64,000 nt of DNA from Thermostichus vulcanus str. 'Rupite' (GTDB lineage: Bacteria; Cyanobacteriota; Cyanobacteriia; Thermostichales; Thermostichaceae), in assembly GCF_022848905.1 (NCBI RefSeq), contig NZ_JAFIRA010000017.1:1-64000 (forward strand), written 5' to 3'. A model generated the notes under the pieces. The model was not told the origin of the DNA and searched no databases. It saw nothing but the letters and a program-made list of their open reading frames with translations. Position 1 is the stretch's first letter. Each line of letters begins with the position of its first letter. Of the stretch, positions 37,225 to 46,800 are shown in pieces. The position numbers were made by a program, and so were the translations under genes.

Positions 37225-37614
37225 ATGACAGCCTCGTTGGAACGCATTCTTCTGGTGGAGGACGACCCCGATATCCAAGCGGTGGCACGGTTGGCGTTGG
37301 AAGCGGTGGGAGGGTTTACGGTTGGGATCTGTAGCTCCGGCAAAGAGGCTCTGGAGCAGGCGGTGGGCTTTGCTCCCGACTTGATCCTGTTGGATGTAAT
37401 GATGCCGGTCATGGATGGGCCGACCACCTTAAAGGCGTTGCGGGAGTTATCTCCCCTCAGGGATACCCCAGTTATCTTTATGACAGCGAAAGTTCAAACT
37501 CACGAGGTAGAAAGCTATAAGCAATTGGGAGCAGTGGATGTCATCTCCAAACCCTTCGACCCCATGAACCTGTCCAGTACGATTCACACCATCTGGGCAA
37601 CTTACCATGCCTAG
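37225..37614 (+). CDS. Single-domain response regulator (CheY-like)
   Basis: A 129-residue receiver domain with the acidic pair (LLVEDDPD), phospho-acceptor Asp in LILLDVMMPVMDG, Thr in VIFMTAK and Lys in DVISKPFDP. It has no output domain. It overlaps the next gene by eight bases (ATGCCTAG), so the two are coupled. Likely a phosphate carrier between the multi-PAS kinase and the Hpt-containing diguanylate cyclase. Confidence 0.93.
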   Translation: MTASLERILLVEDDPDIQAVARLALEAVGGFTVGICSSGKEALEQAVGFAPDLILLDVMMPVMDGPTTLKALRELSPLRDTPVIFMTAKVQTHEVESYKQLGAVDVISKPFDPMNLSSTIHTIWATYHA

Positions 37615-39277
37615 CTCCCCGGCCACCCCCACCCAAATTCAACAACAGATGCAGGCACTGCGGGCCGCCTATGCCGAGAAGATCGGTGAGCGGGTGTTGC
37701 AAATTGAGCAGTCTTGGGATCGGCTGGTTAAGGATGACTGGAATCTGGAGACCCTGCGGACTCTGCATCGCATGGTTCACAGTTTGGCCGGATCGGGGGC
37801 CACCTTCGGCTTTACCTATTTGGGTACCATTGCCCGCACTCTCGAAATTTTGCTCACCTCGATTCTAGAAACCGGTAACCCCCCAATTGCTCTGCAACGG
37901 ATTCAGGTCCATGCGCTGTTGGCCTCACTGCGTCAGTCCATTCACGAACCAGAGCAAAACCTGCCGGAATTGACGGCTTTTATCCCTTCCCAAAGCCCAC
38001 TTCCGAACAGGGGTGACAGTCACCTGATTTATTTGGTGGATGATGACCCCGAGTTGGCGGAAGATTTGGCCCTACAGATTGGCTATTTCGGCTATGACGT
38101 GGTGCGTTACCACAACAGTACTGACCTTAAAGAAGCGGTGTTACAACAACTTCCCGCCGCAATCTTAACCGACATCACCTTCTCAGAAGGAGATTCCGCC
38201 GGTATTGAGATGATTTCAGCCTTACGCAAGCAACTGGGATCCAATATGCCCCCGGTGGTGTTCATGTCGCTACGGGAGGACTTGACCGCCCGCCTCGAAG
38301 CGGCTCGCGCTGGGGGCAAAGCCTACTTTACCAAGCCCGTCAGCGTGCCCAGTTTGGTGGATAAGCTGGATGAACTGACCCGGGCGCATCCCCAAGAAGC
38401 CTATCGCGTCTTGATCGTGGATGACGAGTCTCATCTGGCGGTTTATTATTCCCTGATTCTGCAGCGCACGGGCATGGTCACCCAGGTGGTGACGGATCCC
38501 TTTGATTTGATCCCGGTGATGTCGGAGTTTAACCCCGATCTGATCCTGATGGATGTCTATATGCCCCATTGCAGCGGCCTAGAGCTAGGGACGGTGATCC
38601 GCCAACAGCCGGCCTATGTCGGGATCCCGATCGTCTTTCTCTCCACCGAGACCGACCTGAACAAACAACTGGATGCCATGAATTTGGGGGGTGGGGATGA
38701 ATTTCTCACCAAGCCGATCCAGCCAGATCACCTCATTATGGCGGTTTACTCGCGGGCTCAACGGGCTAGAACCCTGCGTTCTCTGATGGCCACCGACAGC
38801 CTGACTGGACTCCTGAACCACACCACCACCAAGGAACAGCTGGTGCAGGAAACCCTGCGGGCGGAACGCTCCCAGAGCAGTTTGGCCTTTGCGATGCTCG
38901 ATTTGGATCATTTCAAATCCGTGAACGACACCTATGGCCATGCCACCGGGGATCGAGTGATCAAGAGCCTCTCTCGTCTACTGCAACAGCGCTTACGCCG
39001 CACCGATACCATTGGCCGTTATGGAGGGGAAGAGTTTGCGGTGATTCTCCCCGATACGGATGGTGCTACCGCCTGCAAAATCATGAACGATATACGCCAA
39101 CGCTTTGCTCAAATTCGGCAACAGTCGGAAGACGAAGAATTCTCTGCGACCTTCAGTTGTGGTATTGCCGTGTATCCCACCTTCTCGGATGTGGGAAGCT
39201 TGAAGACGGCTGCGGATAAGGCCCTCTACCGAGCCAAACATCAGGGGCGCAATCGGGTGGTTTTGGCGGAGAAGTAG
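37607..39277 (+). CDS. Hpt-REC-REC-GGDEF diguanylate cyclase
   Basis: A 556-residue protein. Hpt near residues 40-75 with the phosphorylatable His in MVHSLAGSGATFG (H58). REC1 about 138-258 (D145-D147, acceptor D189, K243). REC2 about 265-385 (LIVDDES, acceptor D316, K369). GGDEF about 395-556: DSLTGLLNH, LDLDHFKSVNDTYGH, and an intact GGEEF (473-477) preceded five residues earlier by RxxD (R464-D467), the product-inhibition I-site. Predicted to make cyclic di-GMP under phosphorelay control, feeding from the kinase and CheY-like protein upstream. Confidence 0.93.
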   Translation: MPSSPATPTQIQQQMQALRAAYAEKIGERVLQIEQSWDRLVKDDWNLETLRTLHRMVHSLAGSGATFGFTYLGTIARTLEILLTSILETGNPPIALQRIQVHALLASLRQSIHEPEQNLPELTAFIPSQSPLPNRGDSHLIYLVDDDPELAEDLALQIGYFGYDVVRYHNSTDLKEAVLQQLPAAILTDITFSEGDSAGIEMISALRKQLGSNMPPVVFMSLREDLTARLEAARAGGKAYFTKPVSVPSLVDKLDELTRAHPQEAYRVLIVDDESHLAVYYSLILQRTGMVTQVVTDPFDLIPVMSEFNPDLILMDVYMPHCSGLELGTVIRQQPAYVGIPIVFLSTETDLNKQLDAMNLGGGDEFLTKPIQPDHLIMAVYSRAQRARTLRSLMATDSLTGLLNHTTTKEQLVQETLRAERSQSSLAFAMLDLDHFKSVNDTYGHATGDRVIKSLSRLLQQRLRRTDTIGRYGGEEFAVILPDTDGATACKIMNDIRQRFAQIRQQSEDEEFSATFSCGIAVYPTFSDVGSLKTAADKALYRAKHQGRNRVVLAEK

Positions 39278-39329
39278 TTTCAGAAGAGTTCAGTTAAGAG
39301 TCTATCCATTGGCGCTAGGGAATAGGCAC

Positions 39330-40619
39330 TCATAGCACCAGCTCAACCCGTTCGAGAGCCTGGTCTGGCCCCACCAAGGCAAGCACAGGCATCACCAGAT
39401 AAGTCTGTACGGCTTGATGCAACTGTTCTGCATTCAGGTGCCTCACCAGGTTCAGATACTGCTGGTCAAACTCCATCCCCAAGCCCAAGATTTCGTACCA
39501 GCCCGCCAGTTGTGCCACCTGGGCATTGGTTTGTTTGCTGAGGGCGTATTGACCCAACAGTTTACGCTGGGCCAGTTCCACCTCTTCCGGTGTCAAAGGG
39601 TGCTTGTGCAGGCGGTGGATCTCTGCTTGTAGCCGATCCAGAGCCATCTCCGTATTGTCTGAGGCGGTGCCCATATAGGTCACAAAGGGAGCCGGATCCC
39701 GACGGGTGGCATAAAAGGCAGAGACCTCATAGGCCAGCCCACAACGCTCCCGCAACTCCCCAAACAGGCGGCTGGAGAGGCCATTGCCTAAGTAAGTACA
39801 GAGCAACTTCAGAGCCGCATAATCAGCTGTTCCGGCAGCGGCACCCCGAAAGCCGATCATCATCGTCGTTTGTTGGGTCGGTTGCGGTAGCTTGAGGAGC
39901 TTGGGTTGCCCCAAAGGAGACAAGGGTAGGGCGGGATCCACAGGGGAATGGGCGGGAGCTGACCAGTCCGCCAAGGCCGCTTCGATGTGGGTGGCCATCT
40001 GCTGTGGTGGTTCTGGGCCAATCACCACCATCACCATGCGGTCTGGGCGACAATGGGTGGCGTGGTACTGACGCAAGTCCTCACGAGTCAGGGATCCCAC
40101 CGTTTCGGGTCGGCCAATGCCCGGCAGAGCATAGGGATGATCGCCATAGAGGGCTTGCCGCACCTGATCAAAAGCTAGACTGAAGGGTCGCTCCTGTTGG
40201 GCGCGAATCGACTGCAACATCAGCGCCCGTTCCCGCTCCACTTCCGCCTCAGGAAAGCTGGGATCCCGCAAAATTTCAGACAGCAACCCCAGGAGCGCGG
40301 GAAAATCCGCCGCAACACAGCGCAGGCTAACCTCAAAGTAATCGGCAGCGCTATCAACGGAAAGGGCAGCCCCCAAAGATTCCACCCAGGCGGCGATGGC
40401 TTGGGAATCCCGTTGCTGAGTGCCTTTGGTGAGGACAGCGGCCATGAGGTTGCTTAACCCCGCCTGCTCCGGTCGCTCAACCCGGCTACCGCCACGGAAA
40501 AAACAGTGGGCCGCCAAGATATCCACGGTTGGATTTTGCCCCAGCAGCAAAGTGGCACCATTGGCTAAGACAACACGCTGTAGATGGCCACGCTGGGTGG
40601 CAGAGGGGGTAGAGGTCAT
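39330..40619 (-). CDS. M16 peptidase family protein, non-catalytic subunit
   Basis: A 429-residue M16B protein. Where active members have HxxEH, this one reads GLSNLMAAVLTKGT, so the zinc site is lost. The R/Y region of the C-terminal domain that inactive partners contribute is kept (LSSRLFGELRERCGLAYEVSAFY). It lies 29 bases downstream of a catalytic M16 gene on the same strand, forming the usual active/inactive pair, as in bacterial relatives of mitochondrial processing peptidase. Confidence 0.9.
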   Translation of the reverse strand: MTSTPSATQRGHLQRVVLANGATLLLGQNPTVDILAAHCFFRGGSRVERPEQAGLSNLMAAVLTKGTQQRDSQAIAAWVESLGAALSVDSAADYFEVSLRCVAADFPALLGLLSEILRDPSFPEAEVERERALMLQSIRAQQERPFSLAFDQVRQALYGDHPYALPGIGRPETVGSLTREDLRQYHATHCRPDRMVMVVIGPEPPQQMATHIEAALADWSAPAHSPVDPALPLSPLGQPKLLKLPQPTQQTTMMIGFRGAAAGTADYAALKLLCTYLGNGLSSRLFGELRERCGLAYEVSAFYATRRDPAPFVTYMGTASDNTEMALDRLQAEIHRLHKHPLTPEEVELAQRKLLGQYALSKQTNAQVAQLAGWYEILGLGMEFDQQYLNLVRHLNAEQLHQAVQTYLVMPVLALVGPDQALERVELVL

Positions 40620-40648
40620 GAATTCTAAGAGGGGATCCCGTTGAGGAC

Positions 40649-42031
40649 TTAACGGTAGGCCAGTTGCCGCTCGGGCGAGGATGCCGAATCAAGGCCAGCG
40701 GGCTTGAGAGTGGTGACCACATAGGCTTCGGGAGAGAGGTGTTGCTGGGCCAACTCTCGCACTTGGGTTGGGGTGAGAGACTGCAACAGCTCCAAATACT
40801 CCTGAATGCGTTGCACGCCCCCCAGGGTTTCGTAGTAGCCGTAGATGCCCGCCAATTGGCTGGGGGACTCTGCCGAGAACAGGAACTCATGGGTGAGGAT
40901 GCGACGGGTACGATCCAACTCCGCTTGGCCGATGCCATCCTGTTGCAGCTTTTCGATCTCGTGCAGGATGGTTGCCTCCACCCGCGATAAATGATCGGGA
41001 TCCATCTGGGCACTGACGCAGAATAGACCCCCCTCCTTCAGCACCATCGAAGAGCAGCCAATGCCCCTCACCCAACCCCGCTGTTCCCGCAGCAGATGCA
41101 CCAAGCGGGAGGTACGACCATCCCCAAGAATGGAGGCCAAGACTTCTAGGCCACAAGCTGTCTGCCAATCGTGGGCACTGACGGTGGGCCAAGCCAACAG
41201 CAAGCGGGCCTGTTCCAAGCGAGGATGGGTACTCTCTTGGCGCAGGATCCCTTGGGGACGGGGCTGTGCTGGGGCAGGGGGGATCCGCAACTCTGCACCG
41301 CTGGGGGAACCCCCAAATTGCTCTTCCACCAAAGCCAAAGCCCGCTCCGGATCGATGCCACCCGTCACCACCACAGTCATTTGCTCCGGTCGGTACCAAC
41401 CTTGATGGTAGGTGCGCATTAACTCTGGGGTCAGATCCATCAGGCTTGCGGGCGTACCCAACACCGGTCGTCCGTAGGGATGATCCCCGTAGGCCGTTTG
41501 CATTAACTGTTGATAGGCGTTGTAGTCAGGGTTGTCTGCTGCCCGACGAATTTCTTCGAGAACCACCTGGCGCTCCCGCTCAAATTCATCCGCAGGGATC
41601 CCCGCCCGTAAGACCACCTCTGCTAAATAAGGCAAGCTCTCGGGCAGATCGCCAGCCGCAACCGTGATGTAGTAGTGGGTGTAGTCTTGGCTGGTGGCCG
41701 CATTGGTTACTCCTCCCCGGCCTTCAATGGCTCGATCCAGCTCCCCTGGAGCCAGCCGATCATTGCCCTTGAACACCATGTGTTCTAAAAAATGGGATAG
41801 GCCCAACCATTCAAGGGGCTCATTGCGTCCTCCGGTCTGTACCCAAATATCGACAGTTACAGAATCGGTGATTGGGATGGGGTGAAGAATAACGCTTAAC
41901 CCATTGCTCAGACGGTGGGTGTGGGCAGGCAGAAGGCGAGGGGAGCAATTCAAAATTCTTAATTGATAGAGAACACTCTTATTGTAGTCAGGGGAGGCCA
42001 CCCCAGGACAGTATTTGCGATCACTTTTCAT
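40649..42031 (-). CDS. M16 zinc metallopeptidase, catalytic subunit
   Basis: A 460-residue protein with the inverted zinc motif HFLEH (GLSHFLEHMVFKG) and the distal Glu in the VVLEEIRRAADNPD region. Both halves of the M16 clam are present. It resembles PqqL/MPP-beta-like cyanobacterial peptidases. The first 33 residues (to LLPAHTHRLSNG) are poorly conserved, so the true start may be downstream of 42031. Likely degrades small peptides or processes exported peptides with its partner. Confidence 0.9.
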   Translation of the reverse strand: MKSDRKYCPGVASPDYNKSVLYQLRILNCSPRLLPAHTHRLSNGLSVILHPIPITDSVTVDIWVQTGGRNEPLEWLGLSHFLEHMVFKGNDRLAPGELDRAIEGRGGVTNAATSQDYTHYYITVAAGDLPESLPYLAEVVLRAGIPADEFERERQVVLEEIRRAADNPDYNAYQQLMQTAYGDHPYGRPVLGTPASLMDLTPELMRTYHQGWYRPEQMTVVVTGGIDPERALALVEEQFGGSPSGAELRIPPAPAQPRPQGILRQESTHPRLEQARLLLAWPTVSAHDWQTACGLEVLASILGDGRTSRLVHLLREQRGWVRGIGCSSMVLKEGGLFCVSAQMDPDHLSRVEATILHEIEKLQQDGIGQAELDRTRRILTHEFLFSAESPSQLAGIYGYYETLGGVQRIQEYLELLQSLTPTQVRELAQQHLSPEAYVVTTLKPAGLDSASSPERQLAYR

Positions 42032-42082
42032 CAGCTGTCTACCCCAGGGATGTGGATATAAGGAGCCCTGCCTCGCGTCCAG

Positions 42083-43306
42083 CTAAGACTTGCTGTGGAG
42101 GTCTGGGGATCCCTGCAAAGATAAGCTGGGAGAGGATCCCTCGCTGGCCAGGGTTTCTTCCGCTTGAAAGCCGGGGGGCCATTCCTGGCTGTCCCGAATC
42201 CGTTGCACCACCTCCTGCGGTAACATCACCCCCAACTGACGGGCAGCCATTGCCACCACATCCCCCCGATCGATCAACCCAGCAATTGCGCCGGTAGGGG
42301 TCAGCACCAAGACTCGGCGCGGCTCCGACTGCCGCATCATCTGAATCACTTGCGGGATCGGGGTTTCTTCTCGTACCCCCTGCAGTTGCTCCATCGGCTT
42401 CAGGATCGCCTTGAGACTGAGGTGATCCCATTGACTGCGCTCGATATCGCTGATCAACTCTGGCCTGACCAACCCCCGGTAGCGGCCATCTTCTTCGGCA
42501 AAATAGACTTCGGGTTCCGGCTGGGCTGCTTCCGGTTCGGTTTTCAGGGAGGAGGGCACCACATAGCGATCGACAAACTCCCGCAGACTCATGCCGGCAT
42601 CCAAAACCCGGAAATTGCGGGTCATGACATCCCCAGCTTTCAGGCGACCCAACACCTGCTGTAGCTGAGCGTATTGGCTGTAGCGGCGAGCATTGTTCAA
42701 GATAAACAACCCGATCAACCCCAGCCACAGACCATTTAGGCTACCGGCAAACACCACCAGCAACCCCAACCCCAGCAGGCCAAAACCCACCCACTGACCG
42801 GTTCGAGCCGCCCAAATCAAGCCCCGTTGTCGATCCCCAGTCATACCCCAAATGGCGGCTTTGAGCATTTGCCCTCCATCCAACGGCAGACCCGGCAGCA
42901 GGTTAAATAGGGCAAGCGTCAGGTTGATGGCGGCCAAACTGGTTAATGTAGAGGCCAGCAGGGTCTCTGGAGTTGTCCAAGCCAGCGCCAAGCTAAGGAA
43001 GGCAAACAAACTCAGGTTGAGCAGAGGGCCAGCCACCGCCACCCAAAAGGCTCCGAGGGGATTGGGGACTTCCCGTTCAATCGCGGCCATCCCCCCAAAA
43101 ATGAACAGGGTGATGGAGTTGACGCGGATCCCGTGGGCGCGGGCCACCAGACTGTGGGCCAGCTCGTGAGCCAGCAAAGAGAGGAACAGCCCCAAAGCGG
43201 TCAGCACCCCGTAGGAGAGCGTGAGCAACAGCGCCACCGGGAACCAGGTGTAGTCGATGAAGAACGGGATCCCCCACAGGCTACCGATGCGCAGGCGACT
43301 GGTCAT
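42083..43306 (-). CDS. Site-2 protease (M50) with CBS domains
   Basis: A 407-residue membrane protease. The zinc motif HELAH (residues 47-51) and the second-site NLLPGLPLDGG (about 143-153) lie in membrane helices. The C-terminal half carries two CBS motifs (VMTRNFRVLDAGMSLREFV...EDGRYRGLVRPELI; LQGVREETPIPQVIQMMRQSEPRRVLVLTPTGAIAGLIDRGDVV), which usually bind adenine nucleotides. This SpoIVFB-like M50-CBS form is widespread in cyanobacteria; its substrate is unknown. ATG at 43306 begins the conserved MTSRLRIGSLWGIPFFID; the frame opens at 43339. Confidence 0.92.
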   Translation of the reverse strand: MTSRLRIGSLWGIPFFIDYTWFPVALLLTLSYGVLTALGLFLSLLAHELAHSLVARAHGIRVNSITLFIFGGMAAIEREVPNPLGAFWVAVAGPLLNLSLFAFLSLALAWTTPETLLASTLTSLAAINLTLALFNLLPGLPLDGGQMLKAAIWGMTGDRQRGLIWAARTGQWVGFGLLGLGLLVVFAGSLNGLWLGLIGLFILNNARRYSQYAQLQQVLGRLKAGDVMTRNFRVLDAGMSLREFVDRYVVPSSLKTEPEAAQPEPEVYFAEEDGRYRGLVRPELISDIERSQWDHLSLKAILKPMEQLQGVREETPIPQVIQMMRQSEPRRVLVLTPTGAIAGLIDRGDVVAMAARQLGVMLPQEVVQRIRDSQEWPPGFQAEETLASEGSSPSLSLQGSPDLHSKS

Positions 43307-43810
43307 GGCGATCAACACTCCGTATACTGCGTTGCACAATCGGGACCGTCACTGGGGATCCGCCCGAGAAGGTGCATGTTGGGACTGCAAGCTGAACTGT
43401 TCGCGACAGCGGGACGGAGTCCCTATCCGCTTGGGATCCCCCTCTTTCACTGTAGCCCCCTGCTCTCCCCGACGGTGTGGGAGTGGGGCTTGGCGAGAAT
43501 CTTTCCAGAACTTTCCAGAATCTTTTGATGGTTCGGTAGGGATCCGATAAGACCGATAAGAGTAGATGGGGGAGCGGATTTGGGCTTGCTCTATCCCTAG
43601 AGGCTCTTGGGTAGAGGAACATGGAATCGCACTAGATGTGACATCTGGCCTGCGAGGATTGTGATAGCCTGATGGGCGTTGTGCTGGGTTACTGCCTACA
43701 AACGGAAGTCTCGGCAGAGGTTTGGGGCAGCCCACACAGGGTCAAAGGGTTATCGGTTGGTTTATTGTGCTCTGCACAGTTTGGAGCGTCATCGCAGGAG
43801 GGGTGTAGAG
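43307..43810. other. Divergent intergenic region between the M50 protease and nrdJ
   Basis: Five hundred bases with no gene I can support. It contains two back-to-back tandem duplications (listed separately) and the ribosome site AGGAGGGG before nrdJ. I looked for a B12 riboswitch and NrdR boxes and saw neither clearly. Confidence 0.45.
43501..43561 (+). repeat. Two short perfect tandem duplications
   Basis: CTTTCCAGAA occurs twice in tandem (43501-43520) and CCGATAAGA twice in tandem (43544-43561), separated by 23 bases. Both lie between divergent genes and could be regulator-binding repeats or replication slips. Confidence 0.6.
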
Positions 43811-46800
43811 ATGGTTCAGAGCAAAGAGGTGCGTTCTGCTGAGGTATCGGGATCCCTGAACATGGATGCGTCGGCTCGCTCTGGTGGGGATTTTCCAGCT
43901 TCCGCTCCGGCAGCCAACCCGGTGTTTTATCGCACCTACAGCCGTCGCCAAACTGACAAAGGGCGAGAAACCTGGAGCGAGGTTTGCGACCGCACCTTGG
44001 CGGACATCGCCGAGTTAGGCCGGTTCACCCCAGAAGAACAGGATCTGATCAACCGCATGCAGCGGCAACTAAAGGCTTTGATCTCAGGTCGGGCCCTGTG
44101 GGTGATGGGCACCGACTGGATTCATCAACCGGAAAACTTCTCGGGAGCCTACAACTGCACCAGCACCAACGTCACCGACTGGAAAGCCTTTGGTTTGATG
44201 ATGGATCTGGCCATGATGGGCTGTGGCACAGGTGCTGTTTTGGAACCCAAGTTCATCAATCGTCTACCGGCCATTGTCAATCGTCTCCAGGTTCAAATCA
44301 CAGGAGCAATCGGTGCTACTCCCCCCCAACAACGGCAGGACAAAACCCGCATTCATCGACAGGGATCCCAGGCCCATATTCAAGTGGGAGATAGCCGGCG
44401 CGGCTGGGTAGATTCCTATCAGGTGTTGATGGAGTTGGCTTCGGATCCCAGTTTTGGCGGGGAAGTCCAACTAACGGTAGATCTGAGCGATGTACGGCCT
44501 GCGGGTGAAATTTTGAAGGGCTTTGGCGGAGTGGCTAACCCGATTAAACTGCCCACATTGTATGAGCGATGCGCCGCCATTTTGAACAAGGCTGTTGGTC
44601 GTCAGCTGAATTCCGTTGAGTGTTGCCTACTGATTGATGAGGCAGCCTCTTGTATTGTCGCGGGGAACATTCGTCGTTGTCTACCCGAAGATGCGTTGGT
44701 ACACACCTCAAAAGGATTAGTGCCTATTCAGCACATACAAGTTGGGGATTTGGTTCAAACGCCTTTGGGCTTCCGAAAAGTGGTCAATAAATTCGACCAA
44801 GGTTTTCAAAACGTCTATGAGATTGAGACCAATGCCACAGCTCCACGGGCAACTCTGAACCATCAACAAGCCATTCTCTTAGACCCTAGAGGAGCTATTC
44901 ATTGGAAGCGAGTTGCGGAGCTAAATCCGGGGGATCGCCTCATTCACAATACTCAAGTTCTGCCGGGAACCATCACCCATTTGCCGGCTGACTTCACAGC
45001 CATTCGTTCCAGTCATAGCCAAACAGCCAAACCTCTGGTTATTCCCGATCTCACACCAGAAGTAGCCTGGCTAATTGGCTTTACTCATGGAGATGGATAT
45101 ATTGTCTTAGGACGGAATAAACACAATAAGCCCTATGGACGCGTAGAATGGGCCATGAATGGCTCAGATGCAGAAGATATATCCCGGATCCGTCACAAAC
45201 TAGACAGCGCACTAAAGTGCTTTGGCTTAACCGCTGAGTATAGTCAAGTCAAGGGGAAAAATACAGCAAAATTCATCTGCTCTTCAATTCGGCTTGCCGA
45301 ATACTTCCATCGCTACATTAAACAACCCAATGTGCCTCTGCAAGTCCCACCATTTATATTACAAGGGACAACAGATATCCGAGCAGCTTATTTAGCGGGG
45401 CTGATGGATAGCGATGGTACTGTCAACAATCATCCTCCCCATCTTGTGACAACCATTTATCCTTCCTTTGCTCGGCAAGTGGGTGTAGTACTCTCTAGCT
45501 TAGGTATAGCGGGACGGATGACTATAGTTCGTCCTCAAGAGCAAAACTGGCAACCTAAATACAATCTCACCCTTCCAGCGTTCAAGGAGCGCTACAACAA
45601 CTTGATTGCCCCTCACTCTGTCAAAGGAGCTATCCGGCAGGATCTAAAAACGTATGGGTTTACGATTCCTGGAGAGTTGATGCGGGAAGTTTTCACATAC
45701 AGTGAAATGAGGGCAATGGGCTTTCAAGGTTCTCGCTTTGTTGATGCCAACTATGAAAGATATGTAGCGGAAGCAGATGTAGAACTTCCTATTCCAGTCA
45801 CAGTCAAAGGGCTTGGCAGCTATGACTATGTGAGAACCTTTGATATTGAGGTTGAAGAGGCCCATTGTTTCTACTGTGATGGTTATCTCACACACAACAG
45901 CGCCGGAATGCGTCAATTTGATGGGGAAGATCAACTGGGATCCACTGCCAAAGATAACCTCTGGCAACAGGATGAAAATGGGAATTGGCGTATCGATCCG
46001 GAGCGAGATGCCCTGCGCATGGCCAATCACACGCGGGTGTTTCATCGCAAACCCACCCTAGAGGAAACCATCGAGGCAGTCCGCAAGCAGTTCTACTCCG
46101 GGGAAGGGGCGATTCAGTGGGCAGGCGAAGCCGTGGCGCGGGCCAATTGTGATCTGATCCCACCCGATCAAAAATCTGATTTTCTCAAGGCTTATGAGGC
46201 CGGATCTGCCAAAGATTGGTTGCAAAAACGGGATCCCTCTTTAAGTGCAGAGGAACTGGAAGATCGGATCCATCGCTACGGTTTGAATCCTTGTGTGACC
46301 GCAGACACTTGGATCCACACCGGAGACGGGCCACGTCAGGTGAAGGATTTAATCGGGATCCAACACAGCACCTACGTCAACGGTGAACTGTTTAGCACCA
46401 CCACAGCAGGCTTTTTCTACACAGGCACCAAGCCAGTTTTCAAGCTCATCACCCAAGAGGGCTATCAGGTGAGGCTGACGGGCAATCACAAGGTACTGAA
46501 AGTAACAGCTCAAACACAGAAGAGACAGTACAGCGAGTGGGTTGCGGCTGAAACCTTACAACCTGGTGATCGAGTCCTGCTCCATAATCACCGAGAGCTA
46601 CAGCCCTGGGATGGAGCAGGGACATTTGAGGCGGGCTGGCTGTTGGGTAACCTGTTGGGTGATGGCAGCTTAGCCAAGACTCAGTGGAATGACATTGCTC
46701 TCTTGCGTTATTGGCAAGACTCTCAGGATGAGATGAGCCAATTCGCAGTAGCTTTGCTAAAAACCAGCGTGGGCTATGAGCGACGTGTTGATGAGGTTCA

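Noticed and set aside
43307-43810. Possible adenosylcobalamin riboswitch or NrdR boxes before the B12-dependent reductase
   Set aside because: No B12-box core and no pair of NrdR-type palindromes can be read in the sequence.
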